Part shown: piece by piece, positions 17,889 through 27,122 of the stretch | Layout: the number at the start of each line of letters is the position of its first letter | Numbering within the stretch: the first letter of the stretch is position 1 | Origin: Trabulsiella guamensis ATCC 49490 | Lineage (GTDB): Bacteria; Pseudomonadota; Gammaproteobacteria; Enterobacterales; Enterobacteriaceae | NCBI RefSeq assembly: GCF_000734965.1 | Contig: NZ_JMTB01000029.1 | Location: 1 to 56,659 of the forward strand | Direction: 5' to 3' | DNA: 56,659 nucleotides | Program-made: the position numbers and the translations under genes | Notes under the pieces: generated by a model | Seen by the model: only the letters and a program-made list of their open reading frames with translations | What the model was told of the DNA's origin: nothing | Database searches by the model: none

Positions 17889-18602
17889 ATGGCTGCTTTT
17901 CAAAACAAATCTGTTCTGGTTATCGGTGGTAGTCGCGGTATTGGCGCGGCTATCGTCCGGCGCTTTGCCGACGAAGGCGCGTCGGTTGTTTTCAGCTACG
18001 CCGGTTCGCGTGACGCGGCGGAACAACTGGCGAAAGAAACCGGCAGCACCGCTATTCAGGCTGACAGTGCGAATCGCGACGAAGTGATTAAACTGGTGAA
18101 GGACGCTGGTGCGCTGGATATTCTGGTCGTTAACTCCGGTATTGCCATTTTTGGTGATGCGCTGGAGCAGGATAGCGATGCCGTTGACCGTTTGTTCCGC
18201 ATTAATATCCATGCGCCCTATCACGCCTCGGTTGAGGCAGCCCGTCAGATGCCGGATGGCGGTCGCATCATTGTTATTGGTTCCGTGAATGGAGACAGGA
18301 TGCCCGTTCCGGGCATGGCGTCATACGCTGTCAGTAAATCTGCGCTTCAGGGGTTAGCGCGCGGTTTAGCACGCGATTTTGGCCCGCGAGGGATAACGAT
18401 CAATATCGTGCAGCCCGGCCCGATCGACACGGATGCCAACCCGGCAGATGGTCCGATGAAGGAACTGATGCACAGTTTTATGGCGATAAAGCGGCACGGC
18501 AGACCAGAAGAAGTCGCCGGCATGGTGGCGTGGCTTGCTGGTCCGGAGGCCTCTTTCGTGACCGGGGCGATGCACACTATTGATGGCGCATTTGGCGCAT
18601 AA
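17889..18602 (+). CDS. bdcA: BdcA, SDR-fold biofilm-dispersal protein
   Basis: Short-chain dehydrogenase/reductase of 237 aa, same length as E. coli BdcA (YjgI). The Rossmann cofactor motif is GGSRGIGAA (about 15-23). The NNAG position reads VNSGIAIFG, and the catalytic region is GSVNGDRMPV...YAVSKSALQG (Tyr/Lys of YxxxK). E. coli BdcA binds c-di-GMP and promotes biofilm dispersal by lowering free c-di-GMP. It may also be a genuine reductase. It starts at 17889 after AAAGGA, with its own operator-bearing promoter. It is notable that two diguanylate cyclases lie in the same window. Confidence 0.9.
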   Translation: MAAFQNKSVLVIGGSRGIGAAIVRRFADEGASVVFSYAGSRDAAEQLAKETGSTAIQADSANRDEVIKLVKDAGALDILVVNSGIAIFGDALEQDSDAVDRLFRINIHAPYHASVEAARQMPDGGRIIVIGSVNGDRMPVPGMASYAVSKSALQGLARGLARDFGPRGITINIVQPGPIDTDANPADGPMKELMHSFMAIKRHGRPEEVAGMVAWLAGPEASFVTGAMHTIDGAFGA

Positions 18603-18621
18603 CGCTCCCTTTCCTTATCAA

Positions 18622-18649
18622 AGCCATGCTGTGAGAGTGCAGCATGGCT
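18622..18649 (+). terminator. Hairpin after bdcA
   Basis: Ten-pair stem AGCCATGCTG (18622-18631) / CAGCATGGCT (18640-18649), eight-base loop, no U tract. It lies 19 bp after the bdcA stop; it could be a Rho-dependent or mRNA-protecting structure. Confidence 0.5.
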
Positions 18650-18731
18650 GAGCATCAGAAAATCCTATCGCTAAAGCGTTCATTGTGGGTGTTATGTTTA
18701 CCGGCAATGCTAATGCGACTGGAGATAAATG

Positions 18732-20093
18732 ATGCGAAAGCTGAGCCAGCTCCCTGCACCACCCGAAAAAGGTTTATTAGGCCATGTGTACTATCTGAAG
18801 AAAGAAAATATTCACCGGCAAATGATGGAATGGCAACGCGATTACGGTTCTCTGTATCGTTTGCGCGCCGGGCTGAAAAAAGCGCTCGTCATTGCTGATG
18901 TGGATCTCATCCGCGAGATACTCAAAGCCCGACCACATGACTTTCGGCGGATCAGCAATATTGAGGCGGTGTTTGAGGAAGCGGGCATGAATGGTGTCTT
19001 CTCCTCCGAAGGCGAAAACTGGAAATTCCGCCGTCGTATTGTCGAGAGCGCACTCCAGCCAGGGCAGCTCGAACGTTTTCACCCGCTCATGCAAAACATC
19101 ACCACCCGCTTCAGCGAAAGGCTTGATTCATTAATATCGGTGCCGGAGGGGATATTTCTGACAGATGAATTCCGGCGATATACCGCTGATATCACCACCA
19201 TGCTGGCTTTCGGTAAAGATATGAACCTGACCGGCAGCATCGACAACCCGGTGTCATCAGCCCTGCAGTCAGTATTTCCTGTGCTGCACCGTCGTTGCCG
19301 CTCGCCCATTCCTCTCTGGCGACTGTACCGCAGCCCGGAAGACAAAGCGTTTGATGAGGGTCTGGGGCGGATCAAGAACACACTTGCCGCATTGATTGAC
19401 GAACAGCGGCGGAGCATTACCGCTGGCGACGTCACCACGCCGGAGAATTTTTTGCAGGCCATGGTGTTCCAGCAAATGGAACATCAACGGCTGACCGACA
19501 GGGACATTGTGGCCAACGCGTTGACGCTGCTTCTGGCCGGGGAAGACACGACGGCGAATACCCTGGCGTGGACGATGTATCTGCTGAGCCGTCATCCGCA
19601 GGCAGAACTCGCGCTGATTCAGGAAATTGATCAGCACAATGATAGCGCGCCATTGCCCTGGCCGTTACCGTCTTTCCCCTGGATGAACGCCATCATCAAA
19701 GAATCTATGCGGCTTAAACCAGTGACGCCACAAATTTATCTGGAGCCTGTGCGAGATACCCGTATCGGGGATATTGAGATCCATAAAGGTACGCCACTGT
19801 TTCTGGCGTTACATGCAGGCACTCTGGATGAGGCTTATTTTTCCGATGCTCAGGCATTTGAACCTTCACGCTGGATAAAACGCGAAGGGGCTTCGAATGC
19901 GTTGTTTCCGTTCGGCGGGGGTGCCCGGATGTGCCCCGGACGTTCTCTGGCGCTGACAGAAATCAAAATGGCGCTGCATGCGATCTACAGTCGTTTTAAG
20001 GTCATTCCCCTACAGGATCCGGAAATGGTACAGGAACGGTATGCTTTCACCATGGCACCGCAGAACTTTCGGGCCGCCATTATCAGGCGATAA
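18732..20093 (+). CDS. Cytochrome P450 (soluble, bacterial class)
   Basis: Heme monooxygenase of 453 aa without a membrane anchor. All core P450 motifs are present: I-helix oxygen-binding LLLAGEDTTANTLAW (about 270-284), K-helix ExxR in KESMRLKP (about 325), the PERF-like FEPSRWIK (about 380), and the heme loop FGGGARMCPGR (FxxGxRxCxG) with the axial cysteine at about residue 401. It hydroxylates an unknown substrate and needs an external ferredoxin/flavodoxin reductase pair; none is encoded nearby. The start at 18732 gives seven-base spacing from GGAG, and ATG 18729 is an alternative. P450s are rare in Enterobacteriaceae and absent from E. coli K-12. It is convergent with mqo. Confidence 0.93.
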   Translation: MRKLSQLPAPPEKGLLGHVYYLKKENIHRQMMEWQRDYGSLYRLRAGLKKALVIADVDLIREILKARPHDFRRISNIEAVFEEAGMNGVFSSEGENWKFRRRIVESALQPGQLERFHPLMQNITTRFSERLDSLISVPEGIFLTDEFRRYTADITTMLAFGKDMNLTGSIDNPVSSALQSVFPVLHRRCRSPIPLWRLYRSPEDKAFDEGLGRIKNTLAALIDEQRRSITAGDVTTPENFLQAMVFQQMEHQRLTDRDIVANALTLLLAGEDTTANTLAWTMYLLSRHPQAELALIQEIDQHNDSAPLPWPLPSFPWMNAIIKESMRLKPVTPQIYLEPVRDTRIGDIEIHKGTPLFLALHAGTLDEAYFSDAQAFEPSRWIKREGASNALFPFGGGARMCPGRSLALTEIKMALHAIYSRFKVIPLQDPEMVQERYAFTMAPQNFRAAIIRR

Positions 20094-20126
20094 CGCCCCG
20101 GCATGTCTGACGGGGTGTTTAACGTT

Positions 20127-21767
20127 TTACAGCGCCATGTCGTGCTGCGGTGATGCTTCGTGGGGTTCATCGGTGGGTGCGGCTGGCACGGGTTCGCTCA
20201 TCGCAATCACCGGCGGTTTCACCAGTTGCAGTGTTTCTGCAGTGTCGTTCCAGACTTGTTGCGTCAGCGCCGCGTTGCCGTTCAGTTTCTGCCCAAAGCT
20301 CGGTACGATGTCGCGAATTTTGCTCTGCCACTGTGGGGAAGCAAATTGTACCGGGAACATCTGTTTGAGCACGTTGAGGGTGATCGGCGCAGCAGTTGAA
20401 GCGCCCGGCGATGCCCCCAGCAATGCGGAGATGGTTTTCTGTTTATCGACCACCACTTCAGTGCCGAGCTTCAGTACGCCGCCCTTCTCTTCATCTTTTC
20501 TGATGATCTGAACACGCTGACCGGCCTGGATTAATTTCCAGTCTTCCTGACGAGCCTGCGGATAATACTCCTTCAGCGCCGCAAAACGATCATCATCGCT
20601 CAGCATCACCTGGCTGATGAGGTATTTCACCAGATCAAAATTGTCCAGCCCGACGTGCGTCATTGGCATGACGTTGCTGGTTGTGGTGGTACTCAGCAGA
20701 TCAAAGAAAGAACCATTCTTGAGGAATTTGGTGGAAAACGTAGCGAATGGTCCAAACAGCACCACACGTTTACCGTCGATCACTCGCGCATCAAGATGCG
20801 GTACAGACATCGGTGGCGCGCCAACAGAAGCCTGACCATAAACCTTCTCCAGATGCTGTTTGGTGATGGCCGGGTTTTCGGTCATCAGGAAAGAGCCGCC
20901 CACCGGGAAGCCAGCATAATTATCGGCTTCGGCGACGCCCGTTTTTTGCAGTAATTTCAGCGCGCCACCACCCGCCCCTATAAAAACATATTTCGCATCA
21001 ACCGCATGTTCTTTGCCGCTATTGACATCTTTAATCGTTACGTGCCATGAATTATCTGCATTCCGCTTAAATTCGGTCACTTCAGAAGAGGTCTGCAGCG
21101 TAAAATTATTGCTTTTTTTCAGGCTGCCAATCAGCTGACGGGTTATTTCCCCATAGTTAACATCGGTACCTGCAGGCGTCCAGGTGGCAGCGACTTTCTG
21201 TTGCGGATCGCGGCCTTCCATTACCAGTGGCGCCCACTGTTTAATTTGCGCGTGATCTGTTGAGAATTTCATTCCCTGGAATAACGTTGTTTGTTGCAGC
21301 GCGTTATACCGTTTTTGCAGATAATTGACGTTAGCGTCGCCCCAGACAAAGCTCATATGTGGCGTGGAGTTGATAAAGGCACGCGGGTTTTGCAGAACGC
21401 CACGTTTTACCTGCGCTGTCCAGAACTGACGGGAAATCATAAATTGTTCATTGATATCAAGCGCCTTGCTGACATCAATCGAACCATCCGCCCGTTGCGG
21501 CGTGTAGTTCAGCTCCATATTGGCAGAGTGACCGGTACCGGCGTTATTCCAGCCGTTCGACGATTCCAGCGCAACGCCGTCGAGTTTCTCGACCATCATC
21601 TGTTTCCATTCCGGCTGTAATTCCTGCAACCAGGTACCGAGAGAGGCGCTCATAATACCGCCGCCGATCAGCAGGAAATCCGTTTTTGTGGTGGTGTCAG
21701 AATTTGCGTAAGCCGCTGAACTGACCAGCATCGCGACGGTAGTCAGTGAGAGAATAGTTTTTTTCAT
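20127..21767 (-). CDS. mqo: Malate:quinone oxidoreductase Mqo
   Basis: FAD enzyme of 546 aa, similar in length to E. coli Mqo, oxidising malate to oxaloacetate and passing electrons to quinone at the inner membrane. The N-terminus [21 protein letters not shown] looks like a signal or membrane-targeting segment, as in E. coli. FAD binding: [18 protein letters not shown] (about 30-47). Other family blocks are [54 protein letters not shown] and LLGASPGAS. Starts at 21776 or 21797 are also possible, as no clear SD is seen. It is divergent from cho. In E. coli mqo lies elsewhere (beside eco), so this is either a moved or an additional copy. Confidence 0.93.
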   Translation of the reverse strand: MKKTILSLTTVAMLVSSAAYANSDTTTKTDFLLIGGGIMSASLGTWLQELQPEWKQMMVEKLDGVALESSNGWNNAGTGHSANMELNYTPQRADGSIDVSKALDINEQFMISRQFWTAQVKRGVLQNPRAFINSTPHMSFVWGDANVNYLQKRYNALQQTTLFQGMKFSTDHAQIKQWAPLVMEGRDPQQKVAATWTPAGTDVNYGEITRQLIGSLKKSNNFTLQTSSEVTEFKRNADNSWHVTIKDVNSGKEHAVDAKYVFIGAGGGALKLLQKTGVAEADNYAGFPVGGSFLMTENPAITKQHLEKVYGQASVGAPPMSVPHLDARVIDGKRVVLFGPFATFSTKFLKNGSFFDLLSTTTTSNVMPMTHVGLDNFDLVKYLISQVMLSDDDRFAALKEYYPQARQEDWKLIQAGQRVQIIRKDEEKGGVLKLGTEVVVDKQKTISALLGASPGASTAAPITLNVLKQMFPVQFASPQWQSKIRDIVPSFGQKLNGNAALTQQVWNDTAETLQLVKPPVIAMSEPVPAAPTDEPHEASPQHDMAL

Positions 21768-21975
21768 TGCAGGCATTGGAATAATATCGCATAGCAAAAG
21801 AGTAATAAGAATAGATATCTTAACGCACTTTTACTTTATTTTAAAATATCATTCACAGTTGCGATAATTCTACTTTTTTTAATTAAAAAAAATCGCATTA
21901 ATTATTTTGTCTATATTTTCTCTGCCACTCTCCTTTATCACCGTACCGGCACTTTCCCTGCGCAGGATTTCTGGA

Positions 21976-22004
21976 TATACTGGATAAATTATCAGTATAA
22001 GGAG
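21976..22004 (+). promoter_or_regulatory. cho promoter with LexA box
   Basis: CTGGATAAATTATCAG (21980-21995) fits the LexA consensus CTG-N10-CAG with an AT-rich core. It overlaps a -10 like TATACT (21976-21981), so LexA binding would block initiation. The SD AAGGAG (21999-22004) follows immediately. E. coli cho is a known SOS gene. Confidence 0.8.
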
Positions 22005-22009
22005 CCAGA

Positions 22010-22873
22010 GTGGCACGGCGAACCTCCATACCGCGGCTTGAATTCGAAGCAGCGGCCATTTACCAGTATCCGGAGCATCTGCGTCCGTGGCTTGATGAAC
22101 TGCCCGGGCGGCCCGGCGTGTACCTGTTTCATGGTGACAGCGACGCAATGCCGCTTTACATCGGCAAGAGCATCAATATTCGCAGTCGTGTTTTATCACA
22201 TCTGCGAAACCCTGACGAAGCCGCCATGCTGAGGCAGGCGCGGCGCATCAGTTGGCTCCCTGCTGCAGGCGAACTGGGGGCATTGCTGCTTGAAGCCAGG
22301 CTCATTAAAGAAATGCAGCCGCTGTTCAACAAACGGTTGAGAAGAAACAAGCAACTCTGTTCGCTGCAGTTAACGGATGATCGTCCGCTGGTCATCTATG
22401 CGCACGAGGTCAATTTCGCCCTCAAAGAGAACTTGTTTGGCCTGTTTGCCAACCGCAGAGCAGCGCTGGAAGCGCTCAAATCGGTCGCGGATGAACAGAA
22501 ATTATGTTACAGCGTGATGGGGCTGGAGCCGCTAAACCGTGGACGCGCCTGCTTTCGATCATCGCTGGGCCGCTGTGCCGGTGCCTGCTGTGGCCGCGAA
22601 ACCGTCGCGGCGCATAACCAGCGACTTCGCGAGGCCATGGCGCATCTGCAACTGATCTGCTGGCCGTGGGCAGGCGCCGTGGCACTGGAGGAAAAAGGCG
22701 AAGCGATGACGCAGTTTCATATCATCAATAACTGGCTGTGGCTGGGGGCTGTCGATTCGCTCGCCCAGGCCAATACCCTGACGCAGTTACCCGCCGGGTT
22801 CGACCAGGACGGTTATAAGATTCTTTGCCGCCCGATGCTGAGCGGCAAATTTACCCTTCACCCGCTGACCTAA
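22010..22873 (+). CDS. cho: Excinuclease Cho (UvrC homologue), SOS-induced
   Basis: Endonuclease of 287 aa, like E. coli Cho, which makes the 3' incision during nucleotide excision repair, especially at bulky lesions where UvrC is blocked. The GIY-YIG domain is at about residues 30-110 (RPGVYLFHG, LYIGKSINIRSRVLSHL, LLLEARLIKEMQPLFN). A cysteine-rich stretch ARACFRSSLGRCAGACCG-like region (about 182-198, read here as RGRACFRSS and CAGACCG) matches the UvrC-type Cys cluster that can hold an Fe-S cluster. The start is GTG at 22010, five bases after AAGGAG. The stop overlaps the mgtE-like stop on the other strand by four bases. Confidence 0.94.
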   Translation: MARRTSIPRLEFEAAAIYQYPEHLRPWLDELPGRPGVYLFHGDSDAMPLYIGKSINIRSRVLSHLRNPDEAAMLRQARRISWLPAAGELGALLLEARLIKEMQPLFNKRLRRNKQLCSLQLTDDRPLVIYAHEVNFALKENLFGLFANRRAALEALKSVADEQKLCYSVMGLEPLNRGRACFRSSLGRCAGACCGRETVAAHNQRLREAMAHLQLICWPWAGAVALEEKGEAMTQFHIINNWLWLGAVDSLAQANTLTQLPAGFDQDGYKILCRPMLSGKFTLHPLT

Positions 22874-23862
22874 ATCCCCAGTGTAAACTGTGCGATCTTG
22901 AAATAAATAATCAGTCCCGTACCGTCGATAAACGTTGAAATAAACGGGGCGGAGACCACCGCCGGATCAATCCGGAATTTCTGCAACAACATCGGGATGA
23001 TTGACGAGACGATAGCGCTCCAGATGGTGATGGCGATAAGCGTCAGGCTGACGACCAGCGTCACATCCGCACCCACCCCCATGATCCAGGCGCGGATCCA
23101 CGCCGCCAGGCCAATCGTTATGGCAATCAGCAGCGAGGTGCTCACCTCTTTGCGCAATACCCGCCCGAGATTTTTCAGGCTGGCCTCCCCCAGCGCCATA
23201 GCGCGCACAATGGTTGAGGTGATTTGTGTGCCGCTGTTGCCACCGGTACCAATCAACAGCGGAATGAAAAAGGCCAGCGCGATGACGGCTTCGAGTTGCT
23301 CTTCAAACGCCTGCAATACAGTGCCGGTATAAGCTTCGGCGACGAACAGCAACAACAGCCAGACGCTACGTTTTCGCCATAATTCCCACGGGCTGGTTTC
23401 CATATAGGGCTTTTCCAGTGGCAATGAAGCGCCCTGTAATTGCGCGTCTTCGGTATTTTCATCGCGAACCAGATGGGCGATCTCTTTTTCGCCTAAGACT
23501 CCCACAATAATGCCATCGCGCATCACCGGAAAAAAAGACAAGGGATGCCGGACGTATAAACCGCAAAAATCATGACGATCATCTTCCGGTTTTACCGATA
23601 TAAATTTCCGGTCAACCAGCGTTCTGACAAAGTCATTTTCATCGTTATTACTCAGTAATGACTTCACTGACAGAATGCCATGCAGAAACCCCTCTTCTGT
23701 TGTCACGCAGGCGTGAGACGGAATGCGATCGTCTGAAAGCTGCGACAGTAACATCTGTCGGGCCTCAGCGATGGTCATTCTGGCATTCAGGGAGACAAAA
23801 TCCGCTGTCATGTATTCACTGATATCATCCACGCGTGGAGGGTTCATCATTATTTGGGTCAT
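22870..23862 (-). CDS. Short MgtE-type Mg2+ transporter (CBS pair plus TM domain)
   Basis: Protein of 330 aa. It has two CBS motifs (about 12-135) followed by a plug-like helix and five TM helices. MgtE core motifs are visible: FFIPLLIGTGGNSGTQITST split as FIPLLIGTGGNSG (about 205) and QITSTIVRAMALGE, plus the final PFISTFIDGTGLIIYF. The cytosolic N-domain (about 130 residues in typical MgtE) is missing, so the Mg2+-sensing gate is reduced to the CBS pair. ATG 23862 is favoured over 23865 because of spacing from GAGG. It is monocistronic and ends four bases inside the convergent cho gene. Confidence 0.88.
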   Translation of the reverse strand: MTQIMMNPPRVDDISEYMTADFVSLNARMTIAEARQMLLSQLSDDRIPSHACVTTEEGFLHGILSVKSLLSNNDENDFVRTLVDRKFISVKPEDDRHDFCGLYVRHPLSFFPVMRDGIIVGVLGEKEIAHLVRDENTEDAQLQGASLPLEKPYMETSPWELWRKRSVWLLLLFVAEAYTGTVLQAFEEQLEAVIALAFFIPLLIGTGGNSGTQITSTIVRAMALGEASLKNLGRVLRKEVSTSLLIAITIGLAAWIRAWIMGVGADVTLVVSLTLIAITIWSAIVSSIIPMLLQKFRIDPAVVSAPFISTFIDGTGLIIYFKIAQFTLGI

Positions 23863-24021
23863 CATAACCTCGCAAAATATGTATTTGCGGGGGAATATAA
23901 CGACGACAATAAAAAATAAAAACCTGAGACGACGTATTGTTTATCAGGCGTTTATAAAAATAAAAATTCGTTGAAATGTTGAGTGAGTATTTATATTTTC
24001 TGCGACAGCGAAGGATATAGT

Positions 24022-24051
24022 AAAAATAGCGCCCGGCGGATCACGGGCGCT
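24022..24051 (-). terminator. Terminator of the MFS transporter gene
   Basis: On the minus strand the stem AGCGCCCG / CGGGCGCT (24044-24051 and 24028-24035 by plus coordinates) with an eight-base loop is followed by ATTTTTA. It lies 8 bp after the MFS stop codon. Confidence 0.8.
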
Positions 24052-24058
24052 GTTTCTC

Positions 24059-25318
24059 TTAATGATGATGTTGATGGCGAACCGCGCCTGAAGCTCCCCG
24101 GTTGCGTTCTTCCCCGGAAATAACCACACCCTGGGTTTCGCGGCCAAAAGCGACGAAAGCACAGATCAACACCGCGACGACGCCCGCGACCAGGGCCATC
24201 GCCAGACCGTAGTTACCGTCATGGGTTTCCGCGATCCGCGCCTGTAGCGTGGCATTGACCGACGCCAGCAGATTACCTAGCTGATAGACAAACCCCGGCA
24301 ATACCGCACGCGCATTCGCTGGCACCAGTTCATTCAGCCAGGTCGGAACCACGCCCCATGCGCCCTGCACTACAAACTGCATCAGGAAAGCGCCAAGACC
24401 GATATTAAACGAGCCGGTTGAGAATGCCCACAGCGGAATGACCGGCAGCGCCAGAAACGCGCCAATCATAATCGCTTTTTTGCGCCCTGTTCGCTCTGAC
24501 ATCGCGCCGAACAGGATCCCGCCAAGCATCGCGGCGATGTTATAAGCGATGGCGATAAGGCTGACCGTATGCGGGTCAAAACCGTGCTGAACTTTCAGGA
24601 ATGTCGGGTAAAGATCCTGAGTACCGTGGCTGAATAAATTAAAGCACGCCATGACCAGCACCAGATAAAGACACAATTTCCATTGGCTGCGCAGTACCGG
24701 CAGCAGCGCGGTGCTCTCTTTGCGCTCACGGGCGGCCAGCCACACTGGCGACTCAGGCACTTTAAACCAGATATAAGGCAGCAGCACAATCGGCAGCGCC
24801 CCGATCAGGAACATACCGCGCCAGCCCACCATGCTGTAGAACAGGCCGAAAATAATCGACGCAAACAGATAACCACAGGGATAGCCAGCCTGGAATATTC
24901 CGGACATCAGCCCGCGTGAACGGTCCGGGATCGTCTCCATCGCCAGTGATGACGCGACGCCCCAGATCCCGCCCATCGCGACGCCATAGAGCACACGGAA
25001 CACGAGAAAGGCGGTAAACGTCGGTGACCATGCGGAAAGCAGCTCAAACACAGTGAAAAAGAGAATGTTGAGCATCAGGATCGGACGACGACCATATTTT
25101 TCCGCCAGCCGACCAAACAACAATGCGCCGATGGGACGCACCGCCAGCGTCAGCATAATGGCGACAGAAACATCGGAAACGGAGGCATGAAACCAGTCCG
25201 CAAGGTCGCTTAAAACAAAAACAAGGATAAAAAAGTCAAAGGCATCAAGCATCCAGCTGGTAAAGCTGGCGAACGCCACGTGCCGTTGCGTAACGCTCCA
25301 GTCTAAGGGTGTATACAT
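24059..25318 (-). CDS. MFS transporter, sialate/lactate (SHS)-type
   Basis: Twelve-TM major facilitator of 419 aa, start at 25318 (MYTPLDWSVTQ). Motifs: LDAFDFFILVFVLSDLA in TM1, the loop 2-3 motif GRLAEKYGRRPIL, and the second-half SERTGRKKA. The opening LDAFDFF and WxxVASSLAMETIPDRSRG place it in the sialate:H+ symporter (NanT/JEN1 lactate) family, which carries monocarboxylates or sugar acids; substrate not determinable here. The C-terminus ends in a histidine-rich tail (RHQHHH). The upstream region has a CRP-like half-site (TGTGA) only. No catabolic neighbour clarifies its role. Confidence 0.85.
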   Translation of the reverse strand: MYTPLDWSVTQRHVAFASFTSWMLDAFDFFILVFVLSDLADWFHASVSDVSVAIMLTLAVRPIGALLFGRLAEKYGRRPILMLNILFFTVFELLSAWSPTFTAFLVFRVLYGVAMGGIWGVASSLAMETIPDRSRGLMSGIFQAGYPCGYLFASIIFGLFYSMVGWRGMFLIGALPIVLLPYIWFKVPESPVWLAARERKESTALLPVLRSQWKLCLYLVLVMACFNLFSHGTQDLYPTFLKVQHGFDPHTVSLIAIAYNIAAMLGGILFGAMSERTGRKKAIMIGAFLALPVIPLWAFSTGSFNIGLGAFLMQFVVQGAWGVVPTWLNELVPANARAVLPGFVYQLGNLLASVNATLQARIAETHDGNYGLAMALVAGVVAVLICAFVAFGRETQGVVISGEERNRGASGAVRHQHHH

Positions 25319-25463
25319 AGGGTAATGTCCTGCGTTTGTTATTGTTTTGTATATAGCATGTAAACTTACGTCAGTGCGGGAGTAATGATTACATTTTGTT
25401 AACACTCCCTGTTTTGCACATGATTTGTCACATTAATAGCAGGGATTTAAAGAAGGGGTTTGA

Positions 25464-25485
25464 TTCGCCCGCGAGTGCGGGCGAA
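25464..25485 (-). terminator. Hairpin downstream of the alcohol dehydrogenase gene
   Basis: Perfect nine-pair stem TTCGCCCGC / GCGGGCGAA with GAGT loop, 17 bp past the dehydrogenase stop. The following sequence on the minus strand (TCAAACCCC) is not U-rich, so it may be a Rho-dependent or stabilising hairpin. Confidence 0.5.
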
Positions 25486-25501
25486 AGAGTGGCAGGACGG
25501 C

Positions 25502-26551
25502 TTACGCCGCAGACAGTGAGGCCATATCAATCACAAAACGGTATTTCACGTCGCTCTTGAGCAACCGTTCATACGCGGCATTAATATCCTGAATTTTGAT
25601 CACTTCCACGTCTGACACAATACCGTGCTGCCCGCAGAAATCGAGCATCTCCTGCGTTTCAGCGATACCGCCGATGCAGGAGCCGGCGATACTACGGCGA
25701 CCGGTGATCATCGGCATGGTGTTGAAGGTCGGGCTGTCACCCAGCAGACCAACAAACACCAGCGTGCCATCAAGCGTCAACGTCGGAAGATACGGGTTGA
25801 TATCATGCTCATAAGGCACGGTGTCGATAATCAGGTCGAACTGGTTGTGAACGGACTGCATCTGCGCGCTGTCCGTTGACAGCACCACGTTATGAGCGCC
25901 TAGACGACGGGCATCCGCCTCTTTGCCCGGCGAGCGTGTAAACAGCGTCACCTCAGCGCCCAGCGCATGCGCCAGTTTAAGCGCCATATGACCAAGCCCG
26001 CCCAGACCTATCACCGCGACTTTACTTTCGGCACCGATTTTCCAGTGACGCAGAGGCGACCAGGTGGTGATCCCGGCGCACAGCAGCGGCGCCGCTCCTT
26101 TCAGATCCATATTTTCTGGCAGATGCAGAACGAAGTCCTGACTGGCAAGAATGACTTGCGAATACCCGCCAAAAGTTTGCGTATGGTCGTGGCGGTCGCG
26201 GCCATTGTAAGTCTGGATGTTGCCCTCTTCGCAATATTGTTCCAGCCCCTCATTGCAGGGGGCGCAGACACGACAGGAATCGACCATACAGCCAATCGCC
26301 GCCAGGTCGCCGGGCTTAAACTTAGTGACACTGTCACCTACAGCGATCACTCGCCCGACGATTTCATGCCCCGGCACGATAGGATATTCGCTGAAACCCC
26401 AGTCATTGCGGGCCTGGTGGAGATCGGAATGGCAAACGCCACAGTAGAGAATTTCGATAGTGACATCATCAGGACGCGGCGCACGGCGGTCGAACAAAAA
26501 TGGTGCCAGCGGCGCAGACGGTGTTTGTGCAGCATAACCCAATACTTTCAT
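25502..26551 (-). CDS. Zinc-dependent NAD(P) alcohol dehydrogenase / aldehyde reductase (YahK-like)
   Basis: Medium-chain dehydrogenase of 349 aa. The catalytic zinc ligands are the Cys in YCGVCHSDLHQ (about 38-43) and the HE of VPGHEIVGRV (about 63), with Cys in LLCAGITTWSPL. Structural zinc cysteines are in CRVCAPCNEGLEQYC (about 96-110). The Rossmann motif is GLGGLGHMALK (about 177). It most resembles E. coli YahK, a broad NADPH aldehyde reductase, and shares the CAD-like loop arrangement. It occupies the slot beside sra/maeA where E. coli has adhP, but the sequence is not AdhP-like. The start at 26551 follows GAGGAC by seven bases. Confidence 0.88.
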   Translation of the reverse strand: MKVLGYAAQTPSAPLAPFLFDRRAPRPDDVTIEILYCGVCHSDLHQARNDWGFSEYPIVPGHEIVGRVIAVGDSVTKFKPGDLAAIGCMVDSCRVCAPCNEGLEQYCEEGNIQTYNGRDRHDHTQTFGGYSQVILASQDFVLHLPENMDLKGAAPLLCAGITTWSPLRHWKIGAESKVAVIGLGGLGHMALKLAHALGAEVTLFTRSPGKEADARRLGAHNVVLSTDSAQMQSVHNQFDLIIDTVPYEHDINPYLPTLTLDGTLVFVGLLGDSPTFNTMPMITGRRSIAGSCIGGIAETQEMLDFCGQHGIVSDVEVIKIQDINAAYERLLKSDVKYRFVIDMASLSAA

Positions 26552-26807
26552 GGTTAACGTCCTCATTATGATAACAAGGTGAGTAATAGCTGAAACGTAA
26601 GGCGTGCTCGCCCGATGATAGCGCCAAATACAGAAAGGCGAAATCGGCGGAAGAATGTTCTTAATCCCGATGGCGTGATTTGCTATTTGCGTTGAGATGA
26701 TCGACTATCATTACTGCATCAAATTTTCGCGATGCACTATGGGGTTACATTTCGTCCGGCTACGCCGGGCTTGTCCTTGAAACCAGAAACAGGATTAAGG
26801 AGTAAGA
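26552..26807. promoter_or_regulatory. Divergent adh / sra intergenic region
   Basis: This gap holds promoters for both genes. A small hairpin CCGGC-TAC-GCCGG (26756-26768) lies 39 bp before sra. E. coli sra is induced in stationary phase; no sigma-S-specific element can be assigned with certainty here. Confidence 0.4.
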
Positions 26808-26942
26808 ATGAAATCGAACCGTCAGGCACGTCACATCCTCGGCTTGAACTATAAGCTTTCTAATCAGAAAAAAGTGCTTATCGAAGACAACCACGAAACA
26901 CTGGTCAACCACGCCCATTCTACCGGTCGTAAACGCCGCTAA
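26808..26942 (+). CDS. sra: Stationary-phase 30S-associated protein Sra (RpsV, S22)
   Basis: A 44-aa basic protein beginning [20 protein letters not shown] and ending in TGRKRR; the first 13 residues match E. coli Sra (SRA/S22), a small protein bound to 30S subunits mainly in stationary phase. AAGGAG lies five bases before the ATG. The middle part ([12 protein letters not shown]) diverges from E. coli. A strong terminator follows and maeA is downstream in the same direction; in E. coli sra also neighbours maeA. Confidence 0.95.
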   Translation: MKSNRQARHILGLNYKLSNQKKVLIEDNHETLVNHAHSTGRKRR

Positions 26943-26974
26943 GGGTAATCGTTCGCTGAAAGGATGACGCACGG

Positions 26975-27005
26975 CACCATCTTCCTGTGAAGATGGTGTT
27001 TTTTT
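26975..27005 (+). terminator. Rho-independent terminator of sra
   Basis: Perfect ten-pair stem CACCATCTTC (26975-26984) / GAAGATGGTG (26989-26998), tetraloop CTGT, then seven T residues. Confidence 0.93.
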
Positions 27006-27122
27006 ATGGGCAAAAAACACGGAGTTACCCTTTTTATTAACATTTGATTTATACTTTGGCGCTCCCGTCGTACCTACAAAACCCTGTCATGGACTGGAAA
27101 AATGACAAAGGAGTGAAGTGAG

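Noticed and set aside
23723-23974. 83-aa plus-strand ORF across the mgtE-like start
   Set aside because: Antisense to conserved CBS coding sequence and ending in AT-rich noncoding DNA; no SD.
25390-25440. CRP operator upstream of the MFS gene
   Set aside because: Only one TGTGA half-site is present; the second half does not match TCACA at the right spacing.
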